Positions 1 to 8,511 of a stretch of DNA of 54,365 nt are shown here, piece after piece (positions within the stretch are counted from its first letter, which is position 1; the number at the start of each line of letters is the position of its first letter). This DNA is from an uncultured Clostridia bacterium (GTDB lineage: Bacteria > Bacillota > Clostridia > Lachnospirales > CAG-274). The position numbers and the translations under genes are program-made. The notes under the pieces are model-generated. The model saw nothing but the letters and a program-made list of their open reading frames with translations, was not told the origin of the DNA and made no database searches. The DNA lies in NCBI GenBank assembly GCA_944383305.1, contig CALWOZ010000016.1:1-54365 (forward strand). Direction: 5' to 3'.

Positions 1-2
1 AA

Positions 3-341
3 GCCCCATTTATAATAAGAGAGATACAAACAGATAATGGAGTTGAATTTACTAATCTTCAAAGAAAAGAACAGGGACAAACAATGTTTGAAATGATATT
101 AAGAAAATTAGATATAAAATATATAAGAACAAGAATAGCTACACCAAGACATAATGGAAAGGTGGAACGCCAACATAGACAAGATAGTGAGAGATTTTAT
201 AAGTACTTAAAAATGTTTAATTTAGAAGATGGAAGAAAACAATTAGCTAAATATCAAGTTAAATCAAACAATTATATAAAAACTTGTTTAGAGTTTAAAT
301 CACCTAATCAAGTAGTAGAACAGTATTTAGGTGTATTTTAA
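3..341 (+). CDS. IS481-like transposase, C-terminal part (cut by window edge)
   Basis: The reading frame is open from the first bases of the window, so the start lies upstream. The visible protein is the end of an RNase H-fold (rve) integrase core. QTDNGVEFTN carries the second Asp of the DDE triad and TPRHNGKVERQHRQD carries the catalytic Glu context. The tail resembles IS481-type transposases. The stop codon is followed at once by a strong hairpin and then by a terminal inverted repeat, which fits an intact 3' end of the element. Whether the N-terminal half is intact cannot be seen. IS3 is the alternative family, but the QTDNGVEF/HNGKVER spacing favours IS481. Confidence 0.8.
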   Translation, partial: APFIIREIQTDNGVEFTNLQRKEQGQTMFEMILRKLDIKYIRTRIATPRHNGKVERQHRQDSERFYKYLKMFNLEDGRKQLAKYQVKSNNYIKTCLEFKSPNQVVEQYLGVF

Positions 342-372
342 TTATATATAAATTTACTATATTATCATAAAA

Positions 373-418
373 AACAAAGATAAGATAGTATTATTTTATA
401 CTTATTCTTATCTTTGTT
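373..418 (+). terminator. hairpin terminator inside the IS end
   Basis: A perfect 13-bp inverted repeat (AACAAAGATAAGA at 373-385, complement at 406-418) stands 30 bp after the transposase stop and is followed by an A/T run. It probably ends transposase transcription. Confidence 0.6.
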
Positions 419-433
419 AAAAAATCTTTTAAG

Positions 434-459
434 TGTAACCTATGTTTGACACTTTAACA
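434..459 (+). mobile_element. right terminal inverted repeat of the IS481-like element
   Basis: The segment begins TGTAACCTATGTTTGACAC and ends TTAACA. Read on the other strand it starts with TGTTAAAGTGTCAAAC, the TG...CA style of IS481 termini as I remember them. Its position 90 bp after the transposase stop fits the element boundary. The left end is outside the window, so the pair cannot be compared. Confidence 0.55.
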
Positions 460-488
460 ATTGATTTTAAATTTTATGTTATTATTTA

Positions 489-517
489 TTTACAAATAAT
501 GAAAACTCTTATATAAT
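489..517 (+). promoter_or_regulatory. sigma-A-type promoter for the leucine-rich gene
   Basis: TTTACA (489-494) and TATAAT (512-517) are separated by 17 bp, about 80 bp before the ATG at 599, just outside the IS terminus. Confidence 0.55.
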
Positions 518-598
518 AAAATTTATAAGAATTTATTTACTAATATTAAAATAGCTTATTTTTGTTTATAATAAAACATATACAAAGGAGGTATAATA

Positions 599-1570
599 AT
601 GAATGAAAATAATAAAATTGTTAAAGTAGTTATTGCTATAACTTCCTTAACAACTTTAGGAATTATTTCATATAAAGTATTAAAAAAGAAGTATCCTAAT
701 AAATTAAATAATTTTAGTAAATATGTTAAAAATAATTTATTATCTTTTAAAGAAGATAATACTAAACAAACACACACAAATATAGATAAAAATAGTTTTA
801 ATTTTGAAAAAACCATAGATACTAATAATATATCAAATATTAACAATAGTAATACTCATAATGACCAAAATGATAATGATGATATAGACAAATCTAATAC
901 TTTAATAGAAGAAAAGACTAAAGAAGATATTCAAAAACACTTGGATAATATTATACAAGATAATGAAAAAGAATTAATTATTCCTGATAATTATATAGAA
1001 GATGAAATAAGATACCAATTATGCTTATCTAACAAAGAAAGTATAACAAAAGATATATTAAAAAATCTAGTACGTATAGACTTTTTTGAAATTGATGATA
1101 ATGATATAAAAATTTATTGTGATTTTTTAAATAAATATACAAATATAAAATCAATAGTTATAGATTCTTTAAATCCATTAAAATATAATGGTAATATTAA
1201 TGAGTATAAATCAACACATTCTCTAAAAGATATTTCTCCTATTAATAAGCTTCAGTCATTAGAAGAGTTAAGTTTTAATTGGGGTATAGAAAATATAGAC
1301 TTTTCTTCTCTATGTTCTTTACCTAACTTAAAAAAATTAGAAATAAAATTTGGTATGATAAACAATATAGATTTTATTACTAATTTTAATAATTTAGAAC
1401 ACCTTGAAATTATGTTATCTAATAATATAAAAGATATAAGTTGTTTGACTAAATTGTCAAAATTAAACAGACTTTATATATATACTAATACAAAAATAGA
1501 TACTACTTGTTTAAAAGATATGAAGTCCTTAGAACATATATATATAAATGGAGAAAGCATTAAACATTAA
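599..1570 (+). CDS. membrane-anchored leucine-rich repeat protein
   Basis: This 323-residue protein begins with a short hydrophobic segment (about residues 7-25), followed by lysines. A long Asn/Asp-rich low-complexity stretch (about 55-115) comes next. The C-terminal half (about 150-320) has irregular leucine-rich repeats, e.g. LEELSFNW, LKKLEIKF, LEHLEIML and LNRLYIYT. An AAAGGAGG site 8 bp before the ATG supports the start. The layout suggests a protein held at the membrane by its N-terminus with an LRR binding surface outside or inside the cell; the side is not clear because no cleavable signal is evident. The function is unknown. It is next to an insertion sequence and is a monocistronic unit. 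A small antiparallel open frame in its first part was judged spurious. Confidence 0.75.
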   Translation: MNENNKIVKVVIAITSLTTLGIISYKVLKKKYPNKLNNFSKYVKNNLLSFKEDNTKQTHTNIDKNSFNFEKTIDTNNISNINNSNTHNDQNDNDDIDKSNTLIEEKTKEDIQKHLDNIIQDNEKELIIPDNYIEDEIRYQLCLSNKESITKDILKNLVRIDFFEIDDNDIKIYCDFLNKYTNIKSIVIDSLNPLKYNGNINEYKSTHSLKDISPINKLQSLEELSFNWGIENIDFSSLCSLPNLKKLEIKFGMINNIDFITNFNNLEHLEIMLSNNIKDISCLTKLSKLNRLYIYTNTKIDTTCLKDMKSLEHIYINGESIKH

Positions 1571-1603
1571 GCATATTTTTGATATTTTAGCATTAATTAG
1601 TTA

Positions 1604-1700
1604 TTTTGATACTTTGTATCAAAATAAACACACAAGCTATTCCTATTATTTTCTTCAATAACTTTATAATTTTTATTTAAAACAATAAAGTCATAGCTTA
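1604..1700 (+). repeat. dispersed intergenic repeat, copy A
   Basis: This is a member of a seven-copy family. It starts with a 9-bp stem around TTT (TTTTGATAC/GTATCAAAA), then AGCTATTCCTATTATT, a variable AT-rich middle with TTATAATTTTTATTT, and ends AATAAAGTCATAGCTTA. The last arm is a partial inverted copy of the first. Confidence 0.6.
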
Positions 1701-1711
1701 TTAAGATATAT

Positions 1712-1747
1712 AAAAATAAACCGTAGATAAATCTACGGTTTATTTTT
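1712..1747. terminator. bidirectional terminator between the LRR gene and rplA
   Basis: AAATAAACCGTAGAT and its exact complement form a 17-bp stem with a two-base loop, flanked by A and T runs on either side. The genes converge here. Confidence 0.85.
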
Positions 1748-1752
1748 ATATA

Positions 1753-2448
1753 TTACTCTGTAATTTTAGCGTGATTAACTTTTACACCAGGTCCCATAGT
1801 TGTAGAAAGAACAACACTTCTTAAATATTGACCTTTAGTAGCAGCTGGTTTTGCTTTAATTACAGCGCCAATAAGAGTTTGGAAGTTATCATATAATTTT
1901 TCAGCTCCAAAAGAAACTTTTCCAAGTGGAACGTGAATAATGTTAGTTTTGTCAAGACGATATTCAATTTTACCTGCTTTGATATCTTCGATAGCTTTAG
2001 TAACATCCATAGTAACAGTACCTGCTTTAGGGTTAGGCATAAGTCCTTTAGGACCTAAAACACGACCTATACGACCAACAAGTCCCATCATATCTGGTGT
2101 AGCAACAATTATATCAAAGTCAAACCAGTTTTCATTTTGAATTTTTGCAACCATATCTTCAGCACCAACATAATCAGCTCCAGCTTTTTCAGCTTCTTCA
2201 GCTTTAGGTCCTTTAGCAAAAACTAAAACACGAGCTTTTTTACCAGTACCGTGTGGTAACACAACAGCACCACGAACTTGTTGATCAGCGTGTCTGCTAT
2301 CAACACCTAAACGGATATGTGCTTCAACTGTTTCATCAAATTTAGCAGTAGAAGTTTTAACAACTAATTCAACTGCCTCATTTGTATCATAAAGCATAGA
2401 TTTATCAACTAATTTTTCTTTTTCAAGATATTTTTTTCCTCTTTTCAC
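1753..2448 (-). CDS. rplA: 50S ribosomal protein L1
   Basis: This is full-length L1 (231 residues, the usual size), building the L1 stalk of the 50S subunit. It carries the family signatures [10 protein letters not shown] near residue 140 and the [13 protein letters not shown] region. The start is an ATG preceded by AGGAGGAAC. It is the last gene of the rpmG-secE-nusG-rplK-rplA transcript and is followed by a bidirectional terminator. In bacteria L1 can repress its own mRNA by binding a structure resembling its rRNA site. A candidate for such a structure lies just upstream of this gene. Confidence 0.97.
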   Translation of the reverse strand: MKRGKKYLEKEKLVDKSMLYDTNEAVELVVKTSTAKFDETVEAHIRLGVDSRHADQQVRGAVVLPHGTGKKARVLVFAKGPKAEEAEKAGADYVGAEDMVAKIQNENWFDFDIIVATPDMMGLVGRIGRVLGPKGLMPNPKAGTVTMDVTKAIEDIKAGKIEYRLDKTNIIHVPLGKVSFGAEKLYDNFQTLIGAVIKAKPAATKGQYLRSVVLSTTMGPGVKVNHAKITE

Positions 2449-2464
2449 AATAGTTCCTCCTTAT

Positions 2465-2492
2465 GTGGTAATAGCGGGATTTTCCCTCCCAC
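2465..2492 (-). promoter_or_regulatory. putative L1-binding stem before rplA
   Basis: On the minus strand GTGGGAGGGA pairs with TCCCGC and ACCAC in a stem with an internal bulge, placed just before the rplA ribosome binding site. An almost identical element precedes rplK. The GTGGGAGG...ACCAC pattern recurs between these genes in Firmicutes, and I infer a mimic of the L1 rRNA site. Confidence 0.5.
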
Positions 2493-2509
2493 TTGATTTA
2501 ACTGAATTA

Positions 2510-2935
2510 TTAATCTTCTACAACAATACCCATACTTCTAGCTGTTCCGCTAATCATACTAATAGCAGCTTCAACAGATGCAGCATTTAAGTCTGGCATT
2601 TTTAATTCAGCGATTTTTCTAACTTCATCTTTAGATATTTTAGCAACCTTTGTTTTGTTAGGAACACCAGAACCAGATTCTATTTTACAAGCTTTCTTTA
2701 AAAGAACTGCAGCTGGCGGAGTTTTTGTAATAAATGTAAAACTTTTATCTTGATATACAGTAATAACAACAGGTATAACAAGACCAGCGTCTTTAGAAGT
2801 TCTTTCGTTAAATTCTTTACAGAATCCCATAATATTTACACCGTGTTGACCAAGAGCAGGACCAACAGGTGGTGCTGGAGTAGCTTTACCAGCAGCAATT
2901 TGTAATTTAATATAACCAGAAATTTTCTTTGCCAT
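2510..2935 (-). CDS. rplK: 50S ribosomal protein L11
   Basis: This is full-length L11 (141 residues). The N-terminal domain shows the Pro-rich [18 protein letters not shown] motif, and the C-terminal RNA-binding domain ends [10 protein letters not shown]. It binds the GTPase-associated centre of 23S rRNA. It sits between nusG and rplA as in most Firmicutes. The start ATG is preceded by AGGAGGTGCC. Confidence 0.98.
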   Translation of the reverse strand: MAKKISGYIKLQIAAGKATPAPPVGPALGQHGVNIMGFCKEFNERTSKDAGLVIPVVITVYQDKSFTFITKTPPAAVLLKKACKIESGSGVPNKTKVAKISKDEVRKIAELKMPDLNAASVEAAISMISGTARSMGIVVED

Positions 2936-2958
2936 TTTTAAGGCACCTCCTAAGTAAT

Positions 2959-2987
2959 GTGGTAATTAGCGGGATCTTCCCTCCCAC
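2959..2987 (-). promoter_or_regulatory. putative L1-binding stem before rplK
   Basis: This near-duplicate of the element before rplA reads GTGGGAGGGAAGATCCCGC then TAATTACCAC on the minus strand. The loop and one base differ while the paired parts are kept, which supports a conserved RNA structure. It lies in the nusG-rplK gap. Confidence 0.5.
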
Positions 2988-3025
2988 GGTATAAATCTAT
3001 ACCAGTAACAGTTGTAACAGGGATA

Positions 3026-3658
3026 TTATCCCATTTGTTGAACTTGATGAAAATCTAATTCAACTGGAGTTTCTCTCCCAAAGAAGTTAACATTAACAAT
3101 AACAGTTTTTCTATTAGCATTAACTTCTTTAACAACACCGCTAGATTTAGCAAAAGGTCCTTCTTTTATAAGAACTATATCGCCTATAGCTATATCACAA
3201 GTGTCTAAAAAGCTTTCTATACCCATAGATATAACCTCATCTTCTGTTAAGGCAACTGGCTTAGAGCCAGGTCCTACAAAACTTGTTACACCGCGAGTAT
3301 TACGAACAACATACCAAGTTTCATCATTCATTATCATTTTAAGAAAAACATATCCTGGGAAAATTTTTCTCTGTACTTCTTTTTTCTTACCAGATTTTGT
3401 TATTTCATAGGTATTTTGCATAGGAACAACAACTTCTGTTATAACATCGTACATATTTCTATTTTCAATTATTTTTTCAATATTTGCTTTTACATTATTT
3501 TCATATCCAGAATATGTGTGTATAACATACCACCTTGGTTTTTCAACAGGTGTAGTTGTATTAGATGAAAACTCTTCTTCTAATATATTAGTATCTAAAC
3601 TTTTGTCAGAATTAATATTGTCATTTAACTCTTCATTAAAATCTTCGTTTTTAGTCAT
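3026..3658 (-). CDS. nusG: transcription termination/antitermination protein NusG
   Basis: At 210 residues this is about 30 longer than a typical NusG, because of an acidic N-terminal extension (about residues 1-38). The NGN domain (about 40-145) starts RWYVIHTYSGYENNVKANI and contains FPGYVFLKM. The KOW domain (about 155-208) contains GPFAKSSGVVKEV. NusG binds RNA polymerase and links it to Rho or ribosomes; rho is present at 36137. The gene follows secE with a short gap. The extension resembles those of other Clostridia and is not a signal. Confidence 0.97.
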   Translation of the reverse strand: MTKNEDFNEELNDNINSDKSLDTNILEEEFSSNTTTPVEKPRWYVIHTYSGYENNVKANIEKIIENRNMYDVITEVVVPMQNTYEITKSGKKKEVQRKIFPGYVFLKMIMNDETWYVVRNTRGVTSFVGPGSKPVALTEDEVISMGIESFLDTCDIAIGDIVLIKEGPFAKSSGVVKEVNANRKTVIVNVNFFGRETPVELDFHQVQQMG

Positions 3659-3680
3659 ATAACCATATCCTTTATTAATC

Positions 3681-3950
3681 TTATGCCATTAATTTGATTA
3701 GGTTTTCTAAAATAAAATCTATACCTAAATCATATACAAAAATAATAACTCCAACAATTAAAGATATAAAAATAACTGTAATTGTTTGTTTAACTAAAGT
3801 TTTTCTGTTAGGCCAAGTTATTTTTTTAAATTCTGATCTATGTTCTGAAAAAAATCTCTTTTTTTTCTTAGGTTCTTTTTTCTTAGATTTTTTAGATTTA
3901 GAAGAAGATTCACTTGACACATTTTTAGATTGTTCATTATTCTCTTGCAT
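3681..3950 (-). CDS. secE: protein translocase subunit SecE
   Basis: This is an 89-residue single-spanning SecE. It has a Lys/Ser-rich N-terminus, the amphipathic segment EFKKITWPNRKTLVKQT, then one transmembrane helix (about residues 55-75). SecE holds SecY in the SecYEG channel. It lies between rpmG and nusG, the standard order. Confidence 0.95.
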   Translation of the reverse strand: MQENNEQSKNVSSESSSKSKKSKKKEPKKKKRFFSEHRSEFKKITWPNRKTLVKQTITVIFISLIVGVIIFVYDLGIDFILENLIKLMA

Positions 3951-3985
3951 ACTTTATCAAACTCCTTTCGATAAATTAGAGAGAA

Positions 3986-4135
3986 TTATTTAGTTTCTCT
4001 GTGTAACGTATGTTTTCCACAGAATTTACAATATTTTTTTGTTTCCATTCTGTCTGGATGTACTTTTTTATCTTTCATCGTGTTATAATTTCTTTGTTTA
4101 CAATCAGTACATGCTAAAGTAATTTTTGTTCTCAA
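3986..4135 (-). CDS. rpmG: 50S ribosomal protein L33 (TTG start)
   Basis: This 49-residue gene starts [19 protein letters not shown] and ends KHTLHRETK, typical of L33. Two CxxC pairs (CTDC, CKFC) mark the zinc-binding form. The initiation codon is TTG, preceded by AGAGGTGG at good spacing; no ATG fits. It is the first gene of the rpmG-secE-nusG-rplK-rplA transcript, with a strong promoter 60 bp upstream. Confidence 0.95.
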   Translation of the reverse strand: MRTKITLACTDCKQRNYNTMKDKKVHPDRMETKKYCKFCGKHTLHRETK

Positions 4136-4193
4136 GACTTCCACCTCTCTTGTATTTTATTTATGCAAAAAAAAGACGCATAACGCCAATGTC

Positions 4194-4222
4194 ATATTAA
4201 CATAAAAAACATACATTGTCAA
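4194..4222 (-). promoter_or_regulatory. promoter of the rpmG-secE-nusG-rplKA operon
   Basis: On the minus strand TTGACA (4217-4222) is followed after exactly 17 bp by TAATAT (4194-4199). It is one of the best sigma-A matches in the window. Confidence 0.8.
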
Positions 4223-4275
4223 TGATTTTAAAAAATATTTTATATTTTTTATATAAATATAAAAAATAATATAAT

Positions 4276-5109
4276 TTATAAATTTTTATATTGTTTCATA
4301 ATAATATTTTTTAGTGCAAAATAGTCCGATGGAGATTTATCTTTTAAAACCCACATATATACTGATACTGATTGTAATTCTTCAACATAAAAGCTACTTA
4401 TATTTTCTCTAGCTTTTAAAGTGCTTTTTGGTAATAATGAAACTCCACCACCAATAGCAACTGTGTTTAAAATCCCTTCTACTGTATCTAGTTCTATTAT
4501 TTTTGGTAATGTAGCTTGATGCTTATACCACCAATTTAAAAGTATTTTTCTATAAGGACAAGATTTAATATTATTAACAATAATTAGAAATTTAATTATA
4601 TCCTCAATAGATTTACATAAGTTAGGTGTAATAATCATTAAATCTTCCTTATATTTAAAAATTTGTTTTGCTTGTTCAATATTATAAGAACTATTAGTTA
4701 TAATACAATCAACTTGTCCATTAATTAATTGTCTAATTAAATTATTTTGGTCAAATGTATGTACTGCTATTGATATATTTGGAAATTTATTTTGATATTC
4801 AACTAAACATTGTGGTAGTAAATATCCGGCTATACTTTGTGTTGCACCAATATTTAAAGATTTTGTTGTATTTTTAAAATATTTAGAAGTATTATCTAAT
4901 AGATTAGTTATCTTTTCAGCTTGATATAATAGTTTTTCTCCTTCTTTAGTTAAATTTACTCATTTATTATGCTTTATTAATAAAGTAGTGTTTAATTCAG
5001 CTTCAAACTTTTTTATATGAGCAGTAATATTAGATTGAACATATCCTGCTTTTGATATAGATTTTATATAAGTTACTTCTTTAAATATTCTTAACTCTAG
5101 ACTTTTCAA
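4276..5109 (-). pseudogene. LysR-family regulator interrupted by an in-frame TGA
   Basis: Read from a TTG at 5107-5109 behind a GGAGG site, the frame gives a LysR-type protein of 277 codons. The N-terminal winged helix starts KSLELRIFKEV and includes SKAGYVQSNITAHIKKFEAEL. The effector domain starts around LNIGATQSIAGYLLPQ and runs to the end. A single TGA at 4960-4962 falls at the wing, between KHNK and VNLTKEGEKLL, where the family has R-x-G-V-x-LT. No other disruption is visible, so this is a recent nonsense mutation (or a sequencing error). The divergent target gene is also broken, which favours real decay. Readthrough or reinitiation within the C-terminal part cannot be excluded. Confidence 0.85.
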
Positions 5110-5236
5110 TATTTTTACCTCCATCATTTTAAATGATATTAAATATCACTAATAACTATTATACATTTAATTAAAATAAATGTATAATTAAATTATAAAA
5201 AATAACTTATAAATTTAAGAAAGAAGGAATGATTAA

Positions 5237-5759
5237 ATGACTGCAATGCAATATAAAATTTTACTCCCAAATAACTTTGATATGAATATAATTAGACAAA
5301 GAGTAGAAAAAACGGAACTAAAACAGATGGATTTGAAGATTTACTTTTTAAAGCATATCTTATTGCTAAAAAAATGATATAGAAAAAACTAATAATGAAT
5401 ATTCACCCTTATATTTATGGAAAGATAGCATAGGTATGAACAAATTTATTTTTGACGGATATTATGATAATATATTAAATTCATTTGTCTGGCAAAATAT
5501 AAATATTGGTATTCCTCTTGAATATAATTTAGAAAAAGATTTTAAACAATCAAAATATGCTCTTGAAATTGAACATAAAGTAGTTCCAATAGAACAAATG
5601 AAACAGTTTAATTTTTCTTTAAATTCTAGTGATTGTATAGGTAAGATGCTAATATATAATCCAGATAAGTAGAAATATACTGAATATTATTTTTATAAAG
5701 ACTTACCTATAAATAACATAAGTGGTAAAATTTATAAAATATTACACTTATCTATGTAA
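5237..5759 (+). pseudogene. DUF4865 family protein, two frameshifts and a nonsense codon
   Basis: The gene begins MTAMQYKILLPNNFDMNII with a GAAGGA site and matches the DUF4865 family as I recall it (an uncharacterised family often divergent from a LysR gene). The frame is lost at an A-run near 5310, where one extra A would restore it. It is lost again at an A-run near 5370. From 5400 the frame is YLWKDSIGMNKFIF... and runs to a TAG at 5670-5672, where family context suggests Trp. Reading through gives KYTEYYFYKDLP... to a TAA at 5757-5759. The homopolymer shifts alone could be sequencing error, but with the TAG and the broken LysR partner, degeneration is more likely. Confidence 0.8.
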
Positions 5760-5760
5760 C

Positions 5761-5815
5761 ATAAATAAAGTATTATTAATTAGTATTTTTATATAATTAA
5801 TAATACTTTATTTAT
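5761..5815. terminator. long perfect hairpin between converging genes
   Basis: A 22-bp perfect stem (5761-5782 with 5794-5815) immediately follows the DUF4865 remnant and precedes the end of nspC. It is AT-rich and symmetrical, so it should act in both directions. Confidence 0.75.
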
Positions 5816-5848
5816 AGTTAAACTTAATTCAATTTATCATATAAATTT

Positions 5849-6985
5849 TTATGATAGTCTACTTTTAAAATCTTCATATTCAAAATGTTTTATTAACTTA
5901 ATACCTTCTTTTTCTGTATTAAAATATATAGACGGTAAATTTATACCATTAAACGTATTGTTTTTTACCATAGAATATATAGCCATATCACAAAATACAA
6001 GTCTATCTCCTTCTTTTAAATGCTCTTTAAAAGAATAATCTCCTATAACATCACCAGATAAACAAGTAGGTGAGCCAAGTCTATAAGTATATTCATATTC
6101 ATTAGGCTCTCCTGCTCCTATTATTTTAGGTCTATAAGGCATTTCTAAAACATCAGGCATATGACAAGTAGCCGATGTGTCTAAAATAGCTATGTCCATA
6201 CCATTTTTCATAGTATCTAAAACAGTTGTAACTAAAAATCCAGTATTTAAAGCAACTGCTTCTCCTGGTTCTAAATATACATCTATATTGTACTTATTTT
6301 TAATAAACATTATACACTCTATAAGTGTGTCTAAATCATAATCTTCTCTAGTAATATGGTGTCCTCCACCAAAATTTAGCCATTTCATATTTTTAATATA
6401 CTTACCAAATTTTTCATCTACTACTTTTAATGTACGCTTTAAGGTATCTGAATTTTGTTCACACATAGTATGAAAATGTAACCCATCTAATCCTTCAACA
6501 TAATCTTTTTCAAAGTTTTCTAATGTAATACCCATTCTAGAGTTTTTAAAACAAGGATTATATAAGTCTGTTTCTATTTCAGAGTATTCTGGATTAACTC
6601 TTATACCAACTTCTATTTTTTTTCCACAATTTTTAATTTTTTCTTTATATTTATTATATTGACTAAAACTATTAAAAACTATATGGTCACTATATTTTAA
6701 AATATTCTCAAAATCTTTCTCTCTATAAGCTGGAGCATATATATGAACTTCTTTTCCCATTTCTTCATATCCAAGTCTAGCCTCAAATAAAGAACTAGAT
6801 GTAACACCTTTTAAATACTCTCCCACAATATTAAAAGTAGAAAACATAGAAAAAGCCTTTGTAGCAAGAAGTATTTTAGCTCCTGTTTTATCTTGTACAT
6901 ATTTTAATATTTCAAGATTTTTTCTAAGTAATTTTTCATCTACAATATAACAAGGTGTTTCTACACTATTAAAATCTATATTCAT
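5849..6985 (-). CDS. nspC: carboxynorspermidine/carboxyspermidine decarboxylase
   Basis: This 378-residue fold-III PLP enzyme decarboxylates carboxy(nor)spermidine to (nor)spermidine. LLATKAFS near residue 43 places the PLP lysine (K43). FGGGHHITR (near 206), LEPGEAV and the substrate-side GSPTCLSGDVIGDY (near 305) match the family, and the length is normal. It follows the carboxy(nor)spermidine synthase gene on the same strand after 90 bp containing a hairpin. Because gut Firmicutes commonly use this route for spermidine rather than norspermidine, the exact product is an inference. Diaminopimelate decarboxylase is the nearest alternative, but it is longer and lacks this neighbour. Confidence 0.92.
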   Translation of the reverse strand: MNIDFNSVETPCYIVDEKLLRKNLEILKYVQDKTGAKILLATKAFSMFSTFNIVGEYLKGVTSSSLFEARLGYEEMGKEVHIYAPAYREKDFENILKYSDHIVFNSFSQYNKYKEKIKNCGKKIEVGIRVNPEYSEIETDLYNPCFKNSRMGITLENFEKDYVEGLDGLHFHTMCEQNSDTLKRTLKVVDEKFGKYIKNMKWLNFGGGHHITREDYDLDTLIECIMFIKNKYNIDVYLEPGEAVALNTGFLVTTVLDTMKNGMDIAILDTSATCHMPDVLEMPYRPKIIGAGEPNEYEYTYRLGSPTCLSGDVIGDYSFKEHLKEGDRLVFCDMAIYSMVKNNTFNGINLPSIYFNTEKEGIKLIKHFEYEDFKSRLS

Positions 6986-7032
6986 TATCTTCCTCCTTAT
7001 AAATTTTTATTAAACTTTCAATTTTATTTATA

Positions 7033-7071
7033 CTATTAAATCCCACCTCATAAGAAGTGGGAATTTAATAG
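7033..7071 (-). terminator. intergenic hairpin between the two polyamine genes
   Basis: CTATTAAAT-CCCAC pairs with GTGGGAATTTAATAG around a 10-base loop. It sits inside the two-gene unit, so it may attenuate nspC relative to the synthase gene, or mark an RNA processing site. A run of T on the minus strand is weak, so full termination is uncertain. Confidence 0.45.
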
Positions 7072-7075
7072 TTAA

Positions 7076-8275
7076 TTATTCAACCATATCTGGATTAAAG
7101 CTTTCTTTCCAAGGAAGTCCCCATTTATTAAGTTCTTCCATAAATGGATCTGGGTCAAATTCTTCTATGTTATAAACGCCTGCTTTGTCCCATTTTTTAG
7201 TCATAATCATCATAGCACCAATCATAGCTGGCACACCTGTTGTATAAGAGATAGCTTGAGAACCAACTTCTTTATAACATTCTTCGTGGTCACAAACATT
7301 GTAAAGATAGTAAGTTTTTTCTTTTCCATCTTTTATACCTTTAAATATACAACCTATATTAGTTTTACCTTTTGTTCTAGGTCCAAGGCTAGCTGGGTCT
7401 GGTAAAATAGCTTTTAAAAATTGTATAGGAACAATTTCTTTACCTTCAAAATTAATAGGTTCAATACTTGTCATACCAACATTTTCTAAAACTCTAAGAT
7501 GAGTTAAATATTTTTCAGAAAATGTCATAAAAAATCTTATTCTTTTAATACCTTTTATATTAACGGCTAAAGACTCTAACTCTTCGTGATATAAAAGGTA
7601 CATATCTTTTTCTCCTATTTCTGGGAAATTATATACTCTTTTAATTTCCATAGGCTCTGTTTCTACAAACTTACCATCTTCAAAATATCTTCCTTTTGAG
7701 GTAATCTCACGAATATTTATCTCTGGATTAAAGTTTGTAGCAAAATGATGACCGTGATCTCCTGCATTTGCATCTAATATATCTATATAATGTATTTCAT
7801 CAAAATGGTGTTTTAAGGCATAAGCTGAAAATACTCCTGTAACCCCTGGGTCAAAACCACTACCTAAAAGAGCAGTTATACCAGCTTCTTTAAACTTTTC
7901 TCTATAAGCCCATTGCCATTTGTATTCAAACTTAGCAGTATCAAGTGGCTCATAATTGGCAGTATCAACATAATGTACTTTTGTAGCAAGACAAGCGTCC
8001 ATTATGGTTAAGTCTTGATAAGGTAATGCAAGATTTATAACAACATCTGGCTTAAACTCATTAATTAAAGCAATAATTTCATCAACATTGTCTGCATCAA
8101 GCTGAGCCGTTGATATTTTAGTGCGTCCTCCATCAAGCTTTTCTTTTAAAGCATCACATTTAGACTTTGTACGGCTAGCTATACAAATTTCTTCAAAAAC
8201 ATCTGGATTTTGGCAGCATTTATGAACTGTAACACTAGCAACTCCACCAGCACCAATAATTAAGGCTTTTCCCAT
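7076..8275 (-). CDS. carboxynorspermidine synthase (saccharopine dehydrogenase family)
   Basis: At 399 residues this is a saccharopine dehydrogenase-like oxidoreductase. The Rossmann motif is at the very start (KALIIGAGGVASVTVHKC). FDPGVTGVFSAY and the C-terminal CDHEECYKEVGSQAISYTTGVPA are characteristic of carboxy(nor)spermidine synthase (CASDH). The reaction joins aspartate semialdehyde and a diamine with NADPH. The next gene encodes the matching decarboxylase, so the pair makes a full alternative spermidine route from putrescine. No agmatinase or ornithine decarboxylase gene is in the window, so the diamine must come from elsewhere. Lysine biosynthesis is a less likely role because of the partner gene. 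Confidence 0.9.
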   Translation of the reverse strand: MGKALIIGAGGVASVTVHKCCQNPDVFEEICIASRTKSKCDALKEKLDGGRTKISTAQLDADNVDEIIALINEFKPDVVINLALPYQDLTIMDACLATKVHYVDTANYEPLDTAKFEYKWQWAYREKFKEAGITALLGSGFDPGVTGVFSAYALKHHFDEIHYIDILDANAGDHGHHFATNFNPEINIREITSKGRYFEDGKFVETEPMEIKRVYNFPEIGEKDMYLLYHEELESLAVNIKGIKRIRFFMTFSEKYLTHLRVLENVGMTSIEPINFEGKEIVPIQFLKAILPDPASLGPRTKGKTNIGCIFKGIKDGKEKTYYLYNVCDHEECYKEVGSQAISYTTGVPAMIGAMMIMTKKWDKAGVYNIEEFDPDPFMEELNKWGLPWKESFNPDMVE

Positions 8276-8511
8276 TTTTCATTTATCCTCCAAATTAATA
8301 TATTTTTTCATATATAAAACTATATATGTTAAGGCATAATGCCTATCACAAAAATATAACAATTGTTTGTGTAAAACCTATTATACAAAATAAAACTTAA
8401 TTAATCAAGATTTTTACAAAAATAATTAAAATTTTTTTCTTAAACATATAAATATGTTCTATTTTATGATATAATTTTTTTAATATGATATATAAAATAA
8501 GGAGAGATAAT

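Noticed and set aside
556..846. Minus-strand frame with hydrophobic content opposite the LRR gene
   Set aside because: It overlaps a gene with a strong AAAGGAGG start and normal codon use, and has none itself.
1604..1700. Repeat copies as CRISPR units
   Set aside because: Copies are kilobases apart with no regular spacers and no cas genes.
4136..4193. tRNA gene before rpmG
   Set aside because: A tRNA is often found here in Firmicutes, but no cloverleaf or T-loop GTTCRA could be found; the segment is a leader.
4960..4962. TGA in the LysR gene as selenocysteine
   Set aside because: No SECIS-like hairpin directly after it, and LysR proteins do not use selenocysteine; position fits a wing residue.
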